From Butyrivibrio sp. VCD2006 (GTDB lineage: Bacteria > Bacillota > Clostridia > Lachnospirales > Lachnospiraceae): 64,000 nucleotides of DNA. The first letter of the stretch is position 1. The number at the start of each line of letters is the position of its first letter. The position numbers and the translations under genes are program-made. Positions 27,447 through 36,913 of the stretch are shown in pieces. The DNA lies in the NCBI RefSeq assembly GCF_000423925.1, contig NZ_AUIX01000001.1, positions 1 to 64,000 on the forward strand, written 5' to 3'. The notes below the pieces were generated by a model. The model worked only from the letters and a program-made list of their open reading frames with translations, had not been told where the DNA came from and ran no database searches.

Positions 27447-30400
27447 ACTCATCCCTTCCGTCTCGTAGGTTAATGTATACTCCTCATGTCCGTTAACCTT
27501 ATTCCAGGCGTTCATTATTCTGTCAATCGGAGTATGCCCGTTCTCGGCGCTGATATCAGTCAGGATCAGTATCACCTGATTCTTGCCGTTTGGCGCCATC
27601 ACATCATTGCTCCTCAGATTTGTGGTAAGTACATCGATAAGATTCTGCATCATATCCTTATCAACCTCTCCGCCATCATTTTTCGTGAGTATAAACTGCA
27701 CGATCCAAACATTCACGATGGTTCTCTTGGCCATTCTTGAAAACAGTCTGTAAATCATCTGAAGCTTATCAAGATCAACAAGATATGCACCCTTATGAGC
27801 GCCTCTCTCCTCGAGGATCATCTTTATCCCGGCAACACCGTTTGCCTTAATCTCGCCTTCCTCGCCAAGATTCAGACTCTCACTTCTGTAAATTGCATAC
27901 CCGTGTTTTCCGTTTTGTTTAACGCTATACAGCGCCTTGTCTGCCTTTCTGAACATTTCCGTATAATCGCCTCCCTCGCTGTCTGTTGAAACTGCTCCAA
28001 TAGAAACACCAAGCGGTATGCCCATCTCTTTTCCCATGAGATCTTCACCACTCTTTAAGATCTGTTCGTTAAGGTATTTTTCTTTTTCCGCAACAGCAGG
28101 CTCCTCCGTAGCGCCTCTTATAAAGGCCACAAATTCGTCACCGCCGATTCTTCCGACAAAATCATCATCTCTGATACATGAGCGCACAAGGTCAGCGAAC
28201 TCAACAAGGACCTTATCGCCCATCTCATGTCCGAACACGTCATTTACAAGTTTAAAATTATCAAGATCGATGACCATAAGGATACCCTCTGTGTTCTTGC
28301 AGATATCCACAAGTGCCTCCTGGGAATATCCCTTATTCCAAAAACCGGTCATAGGATCAATTTTTGCTTCCTTCTGCCATCTCTCAAGGCTATTTATACC
28401 GACTCCGATCCTTCCGATAAACCATCCTACAAAGACTACAAAAAGAGTACATACCGTAAAAAGATATGCCTTGAAATATCCTCTTTCAAAGATCTGCGAG
28501 TCCTTAAAAACATTGAAGGTTTCTTTACGGATAATCTCTTTTCCCGCCTGATCATACACCTCAACATTCAGCTTATAATTTCCGTAGGGCAGGTTCATAT
28601 AACTAAGGGGCTGCATTTCCCTCTGGGTACACAAAATTCCCTCATCACCACTGCCCTCAAGATATATATGAAGGAGCGGATTTGATAATGTAAAATTGAG
28701 AACTGCCACATCAAACACGATACGCCCCGATGTAGCAGGTACAATATAATCGCCTTTCTCATCCGGTTCTATCACAACATTATCCGCAACGAGTTTTCCT
28801 ACTCTTATGTCATAGTACTTATCCACAAAATTATCTTCGCCGTCAGATATCCTCCTTACTCCATCCGTGCAGCACAAGTACAGATTCCCGCCATAATAAG
28901 CATTTCTCGCATTTGCAGTCAGCGTCGAGTACAAGCCTCTGACTCTATTCAAAAGTGTATAGTTAAGATTTTGAACATTGTTAATAAGATCATCCCGATC
29001 AACAATGAAAATACCGGCACTGGATTCCACCCATGCCTTTCCGTCTTCTGTAAAATGCACATCATAGTTATTGTTATAAGGGAAATTCGTAAGCCTCGTT
29101 ATAGTTTCGTCCTTATAATGATAAAGCGCATTACTGGTGACATAGATATACTCACCCTCGCCACAGGGAACAATCCTTAAAATAACCAACGATTCCATGC
29201 CATCATCCTTGGCATAACGGTGTATTATTTTCCCATTTGAAATAATGAGGATTCCATCGCCGTCAGTTCCGACAAGAATATCCCCATCCGCAATCTCAAC
29301 TATACTAAGAACCTGAGTAGTAAGCCCCTCTTCTTCACCCATTGTCCTTTTCACAACGCCATTTCTGATAAAATTGAGACCCATTGTCGTAGCCGCAACC
29401 ATTGTCCCATCCTCAAGCTCCAGACAGGTCCTGAATTTTCCTCCAAGTGTCCCACGATTATGCTCATTGTATGTTTCAATTCCGCCGTCTGCCTTAAGCT
29501 CTATAAGACCGTGTCTTCCGTAAGTACTCGCCCAGATATTACCCTTTGAATCCTCCATCAGATCCCTGATACTGACATCCTTGAAATAACCGGGATAATC
29601 AATAGGAACAGCATAATAAGTCTTCAGATCTATAGTGATAAGCCCGCTGTTTGTCCCTACATAAAGCAGTCCATCCTTTACAAGAACGCAGTTCACCACA
29701 GCTTTTTCAACATTGGCTTTTGCAAAAATATCCATAAAAGGATTCCAGGAATATCTGAGGATCCCCTGCTTATTGGACGCAAACCAAGCATTACCCTGAT
29801 AGTCCACCACGATATCCATTACATTGCTCGTAAACTCAGTAGTGGACATATCCGTGCTTTTCCCTTCCTTGGTCAAAAAGCCATTGCCCTTTTCGCAGCA
29901 ATAAAAATAACCGTTATTCTCTTCCGAATAATATATTTTGTTAAAGTACTCCGCATTTTGTATCGTGTATTTTTTTCCGGGAATGACCTGCTTGTTCACA
30001 ACAGTCATTCTAATGACAAAATCCGAGGTGGTACCCACGATAAACTGTTCATTATCTCCGGTTCCTACTGCAGCATAGGAAGCATTATCTTCATTTAGTC
30101 GAAGCTTCTTAATAAGTACATCGCCTTCTGTAAAAAACAGCTCACCTCCATTTGTTACTCCGGCTACAATACCCAGCCTGTTACATGCAAGGGACCTGAC
30201 GCCATACAGCTCTTCATCAGAAAAAACTTTTATTCTTCCGTCCACTCCAACCATGCAGAGTGAAGTAGCAGTAGCCGCAAAAATATTTCCTTTTAAGTCC
30301 TCACAAAATCCTCTAACTGAATTAGAAGAGAGCCCTTCATATGTTGTATAAAACAGAGTCTGCCCTGTCTCCGGGTTATACCTTGCCATTCCACTATCAT

Positions 30401-31265
30401 TAGTGCCTATCCAAAGAAACCCCTTTGAGTCAACAAAGAGAGCCATTACATTGTTAATTCTGTCATCAAGGACGACCTCTTCAAATTTATTTCCGTCGCA
30501 CCTGTAGAGTCCAGCGTAAGTACCGGCAAACACGTATCCATCCGGAGTCTGACAGATCGCATTTATTTCCATGGTATCAAGGCCGTCATCTGTATCATAC
30601 AAAACGGCTGAATACTCCGATTTCATATCGAATGCTTTAACGCGCGTGGTAACCATAAGTGAAGCAAGCGGAACAAGGAAAAGCAGTATCATCTTCTCTG
30701 CTGCCGGCTTTTTCCTTCTGTCGGTACACTTTCTGTAAAGAAGCACCACCCCTACAGCAGCAAGAACACTCAGTACCTTATCCGGAACATTAACAAAAGC
30801 ATCGCCTAAAAACGAGCACACAAGCGGAACATTCACATCCCGGGATATCATGTCGATAAGACCATCACCCCAGATATTTCCTGTCCTTCCGTTATAAAGC
30901 CTAAGACTGAGTGTTGTGGATAAAATCACGGAAAGAAATCCCGTGAAGATTGCAAAGGATAGAACTCTGAACACTGAAAAGTTTTTGGATTTTGAAAAGA
31001 AAATGCCCGCAGACACACCAATACAAATTGACACAATAACATATGCAAAGGTTTTGGCTTCCCAAAATCCAAGGATAATATTTAAAAGCGCACCACAAAT
31101 AGCGCCGCAAACAGGCCCCAGCTCAATGGCCACAATAAGCGTACCTATCGCGTCAAGCCAGAAAGGAAGCTGAAGCGTAGTTGCAATATATCTGCCTATG
31201 AGATTAAGAAGAACGCAGACAATCATCAGCGCATAGGTCTGCCATCTCTTAAACTTATCCATCAT
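27444..31265 (-). CDS. ECF-S-like membrane domain, beta-propeller sensor and GGDEF diguanylate cyclase fusion
   Basis: 1273-residue membrane receptor predicted to make cyclic di-GMP on ligand sensing. Domains: about six membrane helices (1-205) with LGPVCGAICGALLNIILG resembling ECF transporter S components; two-component-regulator propeller repeats (about 215-800; recurrent GxLWIGTNDSG-like units); a Y_Y_Y-type beta domain (about 850-950); one membrane helix near 985-1005; GGDEF domain with intact GGDEF at 1041-1045 and an inhibitory-site RxxD (RDDD) five residues before it; and a final roughly 130-residue region that looks like a degenerate second cyclase. Catalytic residues intact. Monocistronic, SD AGGA before tandem ATGs. 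The ECF-S-like fusion is unusual; the ligand is unknown. Confidence 0.9.
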   Translation of the reverse strand: MMDKFKRWQTYALMIVCVLLNLIGRYIATTLQLPFWLDAIGTLIVAIELGPVCGAICGALLNIILGFWEAKTFAYVIVSICIGVSAGIFFSKSKNFSVFRVLSFAIFTGFLSVILSTTLSLRLYNGRTGNIWGDGLIDMISRDVNVPLVCSFLGDAFVNVPDKVLSVLAAVGVVLLYRKCTDRRKKPAAEKMILLFLVPLASLMVTTRVKAFDMKSEYSAVLYDTDDGLDTMEINAICQTPDGYVFAGTYAGLYRCDGNKFEEVVLDDRINNVMALFVDSKGFLWIGTNDSGMARYNPETGQTLFYTTYEGLSSNSVRGFCEDLKGNIFAATATSLCMVGVDGRIKVFSDEELYGVRSLACNRLGIVAGVTNGGELFFTEGDVLIKKLRLNEDNASYAAVGTGDNEQFIVGTTSDFVIRMTVVNKQVIPGKKYTIQNAEYFNKIYYSEENNGYFYCCEKGNGFLTKEGKSTDMSTTEFTSNVMDIVVDYQGNAWFASNKQGILRYSWNPFMDIFAKANVEKAVVNCVLVKDGLLYVGTNSGLITIDLKTYYAVPIDYPGYFKDVSIRDLMEDSKGNIWASTYGRHGLIELKADGGIETYNEHNRGTLGGKFRTCLELEDGTMVAATTMGLNFIRNGVVKRTMGEEEGLTTQVLSIVEIADGDILVGTDGDGILIISNGKIIHRYAKDDGMESLVILRIVPCGEGEYIYVTSNALYHYKDETITRLTNFPYNNNYDVHFTEDGKAWVESSAGIFIVDRDDLINNVQNLNYTLLNRVRGLYSTLTANARNAYYGGNLYLCCTDGVRRISDGEDNFVDKYYDIRVGKLVADNVVIEPDEKGDYIVPATSGRIVFDVAVLNFTLSNPLLHIYLEGSGDEGILCTQREMQPLSYMNLPYGNYKLNVEVYDQAGKEIIRKETFNVFKDSQIFERGYFKAYLFTVCTLFVVFVGWFIGRIGVGINSLERWQKEAKIDPMTGFWNKGYSQEALVDICKNTEGILMVIDLDNFKLVNDVFGHEMGDKVLVEFADLVRSCIRDDDFVGRIGGDEFVAFIRGATEEPAVAEKEKYLNEQILKSGEDLMGKEMGIPLGVSIGAVSTDSEGGDYTEMFRKADKALYSVKQNGKHGYAIYRSESLNLGEEGEIKANGVAGIKMILEERGAHKGAYLVDLDKLQMIYRLFSRMAKRTIVNVWIVQFILTKNDGGEVDKDMMQNLIDVLTTNLRSNDVMAPNGKNQVILILTDISAENGHTPIDRIMNAWNKVNGHEEYTLTYETEGMS

Positions 31266-31387
31266 GTGTCCTTTTCAAATTCACAAATATTCGTGAATAA
31301 TATTCGCAATATTACAGATTAATTCTATCACCGGAAAATAGGGCACTCAATGAAGCATCTGGCAAGAAATCATAAAGAAATTATAAA

Positions 31388-31412
31388 TTCCCGGGACATC
31401 AATATCCCGGGA
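31388..31412 (-). terminator. Hairpin terminator of the LprI-like lipoprotein gene
   Basis: Perfect nine-base stem TTCCCGGGA/TCCCGGGAA with a seven-base loop. On the minus strand it is followed only by an AT-rich stretch (AATTTATAATTT), so termination is probable, not certain. Confidence 0.55.
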
Positions 31413-31437
31413 ACCAGTTTGCATTATTTATATGAAA

Positions 31438-32259
31438 TTATTGGGGCTCAGGCTCAGAATCCACATCCACAAGACTGGGTTCAACCTCGGCAGGAATTTC
31501 AAATTTCTCTCCAAGCTCTTCAGCCAGGACACCCGCAAGAAAATATGCTCTTTTTCTTGTGTATCTCATTGCTGTTCCGTTTTCAAGCTGCGGCTGAAGT
31601 GAACCGCCAAGAGCTTCTTCGCCGGATGCCTTGATCGCCGCTTCCTTTCGCTTTATCCACTCCCTCTGATCCGCAAGAAGTTCTTCCTTTTTCTCAGGTG
31701 TCACCTTCTCTATTATCCTGCTCCAAAGAGAATTAAGCTCTGCATCCCATAGCTCATACCACTCACCTGTGAGCTGATTCAAATCCTGCTGCGGGAGAAC
31801 ATCCCAGGTCTTTTTCTCTATTTCAACCGACTTTGCCTCAACCTCAGCAAGCTCTTTTTGAATTGTTCCCAACTCTTCCTCAGCCTGAGCTTCCGCATCT
31901 GAATCTGCCGCGGAGTCTGTGCTTGAATCCTCATCATCTACCTTGGCATCTGCATTTGAATCAGCATTATTATCCGGCTCTGCAGCCTCATCCGAAGAAG
32001 CCCCAGCACTCTCTTCTTCTATCTCTGCTACCTCAGAAGTTTCTTCATTCTCTGAGCTTTCATCAGCATTTTCGCCGGCATCTAAACTCTCAGCACTCAC
32101 ATTATTTTCATCATCATTAACAACTATATCATCCTCGGTACTAACAGCTTCATATGCCCCATCATCTGTAATGACCGCCTCATTCTGCATAGTGGGAGTG
32201 CAGCCTGTCATCATAGCAGTTATCCCCATAGCAAGCAATGCTACTTTTATCCGTTTCAT
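31438..32259 (-). CDS. Lipoprotein with C-terminal LprI/DUF1311-like domain
   Basis: Surface lipoprotein. Start ATG 32259 (MKRIKVALLAMG) has GGAGGAG nine bases upstream; the longer frame is not used. Signal peptide ending in lipobox MTGC. Residues about 25-150 are an acidic, Ser/Asp/Glu/Ala-rich linker. The C-terminal about 110 residues (DAELNSLWSRI, LADQREWIKRKEAAI, YTRKRAYFLAGVL) fit the DUF1311 or LprI family, some members of which bind lysozyme inhibitor partners; role here unknown. 273 residues. Divergent from the DUF4230 gene. Confidence 0.8.
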   Translation of the reverse strand: MKRIKVALLAMGITAMMTGCTPTMQNEAVITDDGAYEAVSTEDDIVVNDDENNVSAESLDAGENADESSENEETSEVAEIEEESAGASSDEAAEPDNNADSNADAKVDDEDSSTDSAADSDAEAQAEEELGTIQKELAEVEAKSVEIEKKTWDVLPQQDLNQLTGEWYELWDAELNSLWSRIIEKVTPEKKEELLADQREWIKRKEAAIKASGEEALGGSLQPQLENGTAMRYTRKRAYFLAGVLAEELGEKFEIPAEVEPSLVDVDSEPEPQ

Positions 32260-32394
32260 GTTAAGCTCCTCCAACTTCCATAGCCCAATCACAAACCACC
32301 ATATCTCCCTCTCTCATTCGATTTATTATAGTTGTAAAGCCCCTTTAATTACAACTATAATGAAAAGAGTAATGAGTTTTTGAGGAGGATCCCC

Positions 32395-33054
32395 ATGGAC
32401 AATCTTAAACAGCCCCGAAATATCATATATTCGGTGATCATTGCAGCATCTCTTATAGCAATACTAATTTTATGTATTGATTTTTCCAAAAACAGCAAAA
32501 ATGAAAAGGAAGTACCGGATACAGCGACAACAGCAGCTTCAATTGAGAAACGTGACAAAGTCCTTATCACAGTAAATGTAGAAACCATACAGGATGGTTT
32601 GCAAAACATGGGAACCCTGATAACCCAGGAATACTACTTCACTCAGGTAGAGACCTATACCAAGGAAAAGAACCTGCTCGGCTTTATTCCCTCATCCTCT
32701 GAAATTGCTTACAGCTATGACGGAACCGTTACCGCAGGTGTTGATTTTGAGAAGATCACTATATCAAAAGACGAAGCCAAAAAGACAATCATTGTAGATA
32801 TCCCGGATTCAGAAATTCAGACAGTAAGTGTTGATAAAAACACTTTTAAGGTATATTCGGAAAAAGACTCCTTATGGAATCCCATGAAGCTTGAGGACTA
32901 CAATGTTTCACTGGCTGAATTCGAAGAAGCAGCAAAAAAGAAAGCTCTTGAAAACGGAATAATAGAACGCTCGGATGAACAGGCAAAAACTCTTATCGGG
33001 AATTTTATAAAGAACTTCCCATCCGTAAGCGGATTTAAAATTGAATTCAGATAA
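32395..33054 (+). CDS. DUF4230 domain protein, single-pass membrane
   Basis: 220 residues from ATG 32395, chosen because GAGGAGG stands seven bases upstream. One membrane helix (IIYSVIIAASLIAILIL) then an extracytoplasmic DUF4230 domain: KVLITVNVETIQDGLQNMGTL, TQEYYFTQVET, AYSYDGTVTAGVDFEKI, IVDIPDSEI, and a C-terminal Phe/Lys-rich end. Function of the family is unknown. It is followed after 14 bases by a polytopic membrane gene, so the two probably form an operon and possibly a complex. Confidence 0.85.
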   Translation: MDNLKQPRNIIYSVIIAASLIAILILCIDFSKNSKNEKEVPDTATTAASIEKRDKVLITVNVETIQDGLQNMGTLITQEYYFTQVETYTKEKNLLGFIPSSSEIAYSYDGTVTAGVDFEKITISKDEAKKTIIVDIPDSEIQTVSVDKNTFKVYSEKDSLWNPMKLEDYNVSLAEFEEAAKKKALENGIIERSDEQAKTLIGNFIKNFPSVSGFKIEFR

Positions 33055-33068
33055 GGAAGGATAAACAG

Positions 33069-33824
33069 ATGCCAAACAATACAGAAGCTACACCCAAAAT
33101 TACTCTACAAAAAGTCACACTGATAATAGTCGTCCTTCTTATAGCAGTAATATCCTTTACAAAGGTTTCAAACTGGGCAGCCGATCCCGCAACTCACACC
33201 CATTCAATCACGCAGACCAATGACAAGATAAAAACCGTCATGACTTTATCGGGCGGAGCTGCCGGAGCATCAGCAACACTTTCCCTGCTCCCAGGCGATA
33301 TGTGTACACCACTTTCAGAGCAGTTGGCTGAACTGGCAACATATTTTCTTCTTATACTCAGCGCCCTGTACCTTGAAAAATTCATGATAACACTATCGGG
33401 GTATGTCACCTTCAGGGTGCTCATACCGATTGCCTGCCTAATTATCATTGCCGGTATTCTTCTTGGAAAAAAGACCCTTTATTCCATAGCCTTTAGAATT
33501 GCACTTATCGGTGCGGTGATATACTTAATAGTCCCTGCCAGTGTAATTTTGTCAGATAAAATCTACCAAACTCAGGCAGAAAAGGTCGACTCAGCAATAA
33601 CACAATATAACGAACTCGATTTGAGTGAAGATTCAGATCAGGGATTCCTTGGTGAACTTACCACACTGACAAGTAAAACAGTCGATAAGATGACATCCTT
33701 TATCACCAGTCTTTTGGAGTCTTTAGCAGTAATGATAGTTACCGCTTGTATCGTGCCGATACTGGTTTTTGTTTTTCTTGTATGGATGGTAAAGACTATT
33801 TTCTGGTCAGATAGGAACAACTAA
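33069..33824 (+). CDS. Polytopic membrane protein of unknown function, DUF4230 partner
   Basis: 251 residues, about five membrane helices: one near the N-terminus (VTLIIVVLLIAVISF), a hydrophobic cluster at about 85-165, and one near the C-terminus (AVMIVTACIVPILVFVFLVW). A soluble loop at about 30-80 contains MTLSGGAAGASATLSLLPGD and a loop at 170-215 is acidic. I do not recognise the family. GGAAGG precedes ATG 33069, within a 14-base gap from the DUF4230 gene. Confidence 0.7.
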   Translation: MPNNTEATPKITLQKVTLIIVVLLIAVISFTKVSNWAADPATHTHSITQTNDKIKTVMTLSGGAAGASATLSLLPGDMCTPLSEQLAELATYFLLILSALYLEKFMITLSGYVTFRVLIPIACLIIIAGILLGKKTLYSIAFRIALIGAVIYLIVPASVILSDKIYQTQAEKVDSAITQYNELDLSEDSDQGFLGELTTLTSKTVDKMTSFITSLLESLAVMIVTACIVPILVFVFLVWMVKTIFWSDRNN

Positions 33825-33833
33825 CAAAAACAA

Positions 33834-33875
33834 AGGACAGGCGAGCCTTAATCAGGCTAGTCTGTCCTCTGTTTA
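33834..33875. terminator. Bidirectional terminator between convergent genes
   Basis: Outer stem AGGACAG (33834-33840) with CTGTCCT (33862-33868), inner stem AGCC/GGCT. T-rich sequence follows on both strands, so it can serve the plus-strand DUF4230 pair and the minus-strand secreted-protein gene. Confidence 0.75.
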
Positions 33876-33894
33876 TATTATTATCTCATACTAA

Positions 33895-35358
33895 TTATTT
33901 CTTCTTACCCTTAACAGGTCTGTAAAGTGAGTAAGTTGTAACACGATATGCACGACTTCTCTGGTCATAGTATGTTATAAGAATATTTGTCTTAGCATAC
34001 TGATCATATGAAGATCTTGTAGTTGTTGATGCTTCAGTAGTAGTAGTTACAGGTGTGCTGTCACAGCCGCATCCGCCTCCGCTTGTGTATGTTGAAGTGG
34101 AAGCTGTTGTAACCGAATCAGCATTGTAAGCGTACTGTCCGAGCTTAATTGTCTTACCGGATTTAACAGTCTGATACTTCATTCCTACTTCGCTCTCATA
34201 GCTGCCATAAACCTTATCAAGATAATCTCCGTCCTTGTTGCGGTCATGGTGTGTGAAGTATCCCTTACCGCTTCTGGTCTTGGAAGAATACTCGCTCTGA
34301 CTGTTGTGGTAGGTATTAGTATATACATCATAAGAATAACCGCCGATCTTTGTGGGCTTTGTATATGTTCCTACCTGGATCTTAACAATCTTATATCCCT
34401 TATTGGGCTTAACTATCAGCTTACCCTTAGCCTTAGTTGTCACATTAAGATCATATGCACTTGTTCTCTTGCCATAGTTGATATAATCACTGTTACCATA
34501 CTTCTTCTGAATCAGTGACTTTCCGCCAAATGAAAGTGTCTTAAACACGTCATTATCAGATCTTACAATAACCTTAACAGATACTCTTGCTGTCTGCTGT
34601 CCATCCTTGTTGTAAATACTGAAGGAAACCTTGGATGTTCCGGCCTTCTTGGGATTTAAAAGGATACCGATTGATGCACTTGATGCATTTGAATTCTTGT
34701 ATTCAGCAGACTCCTTATCATAAGAATAGCCACTTGCACTCTTCGGAATGTAAACCTTTTCTCCTGTTGATTTGCGATAGTAATATCCGGTATTGTCTGA
34801 ATAAATCTGCGGATGAGAGCTGGTAATAGTTACTGATTTGTGCTTCTTATCAAGAGCTGCTGTAACAACCTTCTTCTTTGAAGATTTTACTTTCTTAATT
34901 GCGGTATCACCATTCATCAGCTCCACATTAAGAATTGTAGGCTCTCCTGCAACAACATAAACTTCCTTTGTAAGAGTTTTCTCCTCTGTATACTGAGAAT
35001 TAGGTGATACATCAGCCTTTGAAAGTCCTACAGCACCTGTGATCTCATTCTTATAAGTTTTCTGGATAATGTAGTAAGTATAGTTCTTTCCATCTGTAGA
35101 AGATGAATCACGGCTATAGCCCTGAAGATTCTTATACTTGTCCCATTCAACCGTGAACGCATTTCTATCAGTTGTAGAATAGATAACTGTGTTGTTCTCG
35201 GTGATCAGAGCATCGTCAAATGTCTGATTTGTCTTGGTAGTAGACAATTCGATATCCACTGTTGGATATCCTGCAGCATTTGCGCTTATGGGCGCAAGCG
35301 TAGTTAATGACAGCGCTATTGCCAAGGCAGCAGCGCCAAGTTTTGAGAATTTCCCCAT
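33895..35358 (-). CDS. Secreted Ig-like/Ca-loop protein, paralogue 1
   Basis: 487 residues from ATG 35358 (GGAGGG six bases upstream). Sec signal peptide (LGAAALAIALSLTTLAPISANA). The body shares a series with the protein at 37077-38630: a VKSSKKKVVTAA strand, KKAGTSKVSFSIYN, FKTLSFGGKSL, KGKLIVKPNKGYKIVKIQVG and a final TYYDQRSRAYRVTTYSLYR-like end (core YRPVKGKKK). A loop DRNKDGDYLD has the DxNxDG spacing of Ca2+-binding loops. A CGCD stretch near the C-terminus may be a disulphide. No cell-wall anchor. Family not recognised; probably a secreted structural or adhesive protein of beta-sandwich domains. Confidence 0.8.
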   Translation of the reverse strand: MGKFSKLGAAALAIALSLTTLAPISANAAGYPTVDIELSTTKTNQTFDDALITENNTVIYSTTDRNAFTVEWDKYKNLQGYSRDSSSTDGKNYTYYIIQKTYKNEITGAVGLSKADVSPNSQYTEEKTLTKEVYVVAGEPTILNVELMNGDTAIKKVKSSKKKVVTAALDKKHKSVTITSSHPQIYSDNTGYYYRKSTGEKVYIPKSASGYSYDKESAEYKNSNASSASIGILLNPKKAGTSKVSFSIYNKDGQQTARVSVKVIVRSDNDVFKTLSFGGKSLIQKKYGNSDYINYGKRTSAYDLNVTTKAKGKLIVKPNKGYKIVKIQVGTYTKPTKIGGYSYDVYTNTYHNSQSEYSSKTRSGKGYFTHHDRNKDGDYLDKVYGSYESEVGMKYQTVKSGKTIKLGQYAYNADSVTTASTSTYTSGGGCGCDSTPVTTTTEASTTTRSSYDQYAKTNILITYYDQRSRAYRVTTYSLYRPVKGKKK

Positions 35359-35564
35359 TTTGTTCCCTCCGTTTTGTAAATAATTACACGGTATCTCGTG
35401 ACCGCATTTACTCATTTTACCATTCATTACTTATTTGTCAAATCAGCATTCATGCGGCTTGTGAGCATTTTTGATACGCTTATATTCTAAGGAGAGAATA
35501 CATTATTTTTTAATATTATTATTCATTTTATCGTGTCACTCACAAACACTTATATTTATTCAAA

Positions 35565-36212
35565 TCACTCCATGATATCCTCGGGCCTGCACCCCAAAAC
35601 TTTTGATAGTGCAACAACCCTTTCCACTGATGCCTTATTTATATCCTTGTCATGAATCTCATATTGCTGAAGTGTCCTTAAATTAACACCTGATGCCTCA
35701 GACAGCGCACGCTGCGACATTCCCAATCTCTTTCTATATTCTTGTATTCTTGTTATTGCATCGGTTTTTCCATTTCTTATCCCCTCTATCATCAAAACCA
35801 CTTTATCTTCAGAAGCAGTATGTCCCGTCTTATATAATCTACAAAGCTTCTCATAATTCAAAAATCCGAAAATATTGGCAAATGATAATCCTGTTTTCCA
35901 CTGATAATATGCCAATATATATCCGCACCAGTAAGACTCACCTGTATCATATCTCACAAGCGGAGCAGGCCAGTCATTACGTCTTACACCGCAAACCTCC
36001 ATAACACGTTCATGAAGCTCCGTACCTGACATCCCGCTGACAACCATCGGATCACCTTTTTCGAACCTTTCGGCATAACCGCTTATTATCATCATTTTGA
36101 AAAATTCATCAGGATCAATCTCCGGAGTAGCCTCTACCAGATACTCTACCAATTCTCCCATATTTCTCATGGCATCATATAAATATGATTCAGAGTATGC
36201 GCAGTTGCTCAT
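35565..36212 (-). CDS. XRE-type helix-turn-helix protein, putative antitoxin/repressor
   Basis: 215 residues. The N-terminal about 145 residues are a helical region I do not recognise; the C-terminal 65 are an XRE-type helix-turn-helix (RLGMSQRALSEASGVNLRTL at about 162-181). Its start overlaps the 3' end of the DUF3990 gene by 23 bases, indicating tight translational coupling. Expected to bind its partner toxin and repress the operon through the palindromes at 36914-36960; that is inference from arrangement. Confidence 0.8.
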   Translation of the reverse strand: MSNCAYSESYLYDAMRNMGELVEYLVEATPEIDPDEFFKMMIISGYAERFEKGDPMVVSGMSGTELHERVMEVCGVRRNDWPAPLVRYDTGESYWCGYILAYYQWKTGLSFANIFGFLNYEKLCRLYKTGHTASEDKVVLMIEGIRNGKTDAITRIQEYRKRLGMSQRALSEASGVNLRTLQQYEIHDKDINKASVERVVALSKVLGCRPEDIME

Positions 36213-36864
36213 CCTTTATCCCCTCTTTCATAATTTCACTTAGATAGATTCCCGTCTTTTGCTCTTCCTCCAGCATTAACTGATACGCCTCTCTTGTAGT
36301 AGCATCCCTTTTAGTTCTAAGGGGCGAATATACTTTTCCGTCAACAACTTCTGCCCCATTGAATTCTATTCTCTCAAATGCCTTCTTACTGACAAGAACC
36401 ACCTGTTCACCAAGGTCACCATATTTCATAGCATGTGCAAGCTGTTCCAATGTAATAGTATTACTAATAAATGCTCTGGAAAAAGAAAAGTATGAATCAT
36501 CAGCACGGTATCCAACTAATATGTCAGCCTTTTTCAAATCAGGAAAATACTGCTCAATAATATATTCTGCTCCTCTTTTTTCTATCGGACTGGAATATCT
36601 GATTCTACGATTGCTTAATAATATTGCAAGCCAATTTAATATGTTATATTCCGGACTTCTAAGATTAATTATTCTAAGACCATCTTCCAATATCTCATAT
36701 TTATTAAGAAAGCCGCCTTTTTCCGTATTAGATGCCCACTCCCGTGCTAGCTCCACATCTTCGGTACAATAAAATCCCTTTCCATAATCATTGTCAGTTC
36801 TCCCATATCCATAAATCGGTTCCCCAACAATCATTTCTGAACCGTGGTATATAGTTCTTCCCAT
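36190..36864 (-). CDS. DUF3990 protein, putative ADP-ribosyltransferase-fold toxin
   Basis: About 224 residues. N-terminal IYHGSEMIV and NDYGKGFYCTED carry the YHG and GxGFYxT signatures of DUF3990, a family placed in the ADP-ribosyltransferase superfamily; the later EQVVLVSKKAF fits the third-motif position. So H (YHG), Y (GFY) and E/Q (EQVV) are candidate active-site residues. The start is uncertain: ATG 36873 is two bases after AGGAG, while ATG 36864 is 11 bases after it and begins nearer the first conserved strand. First gene of a two-gene operon with an XRE protein, typical of toxin-antitoxin order with toxin first. Target unknown. Confidence 0.8.
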   Translation of the reverse strand: MGRTIYHGSEMIVGEPIYGYGRTDNDYGKGFYCTEDVELAREWASNTEKGGFLNKYEILEDGLRIINLRSPEYNILNWLAILLSNRRIRYSSPIEKRGAEYIIEQYFPDLKKADILVGYRADDSYFSFSRAFISNTITLEQLAHAMKYGDLGEQVVLVSKKAFERIEFNGAEVVDGKVYSPLRTKRDATTREAYQLMLEEEQKTGIYLSEIMKEGIKDEQLRIL

Positions 36865-36913
36865 AAGCCACATTACTCCTGCTTAATTATTTCCATCACC
36901 TAAACAATTTAAT

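Noticed and set aside
31919-32383. 154-codon plus-strand frame antisense to the LprI-like lipoprotein
   Set aside because: Ser-rich shadow of the acidic linker; the minus-strand gene has the SD, signal peptide and a known domain.
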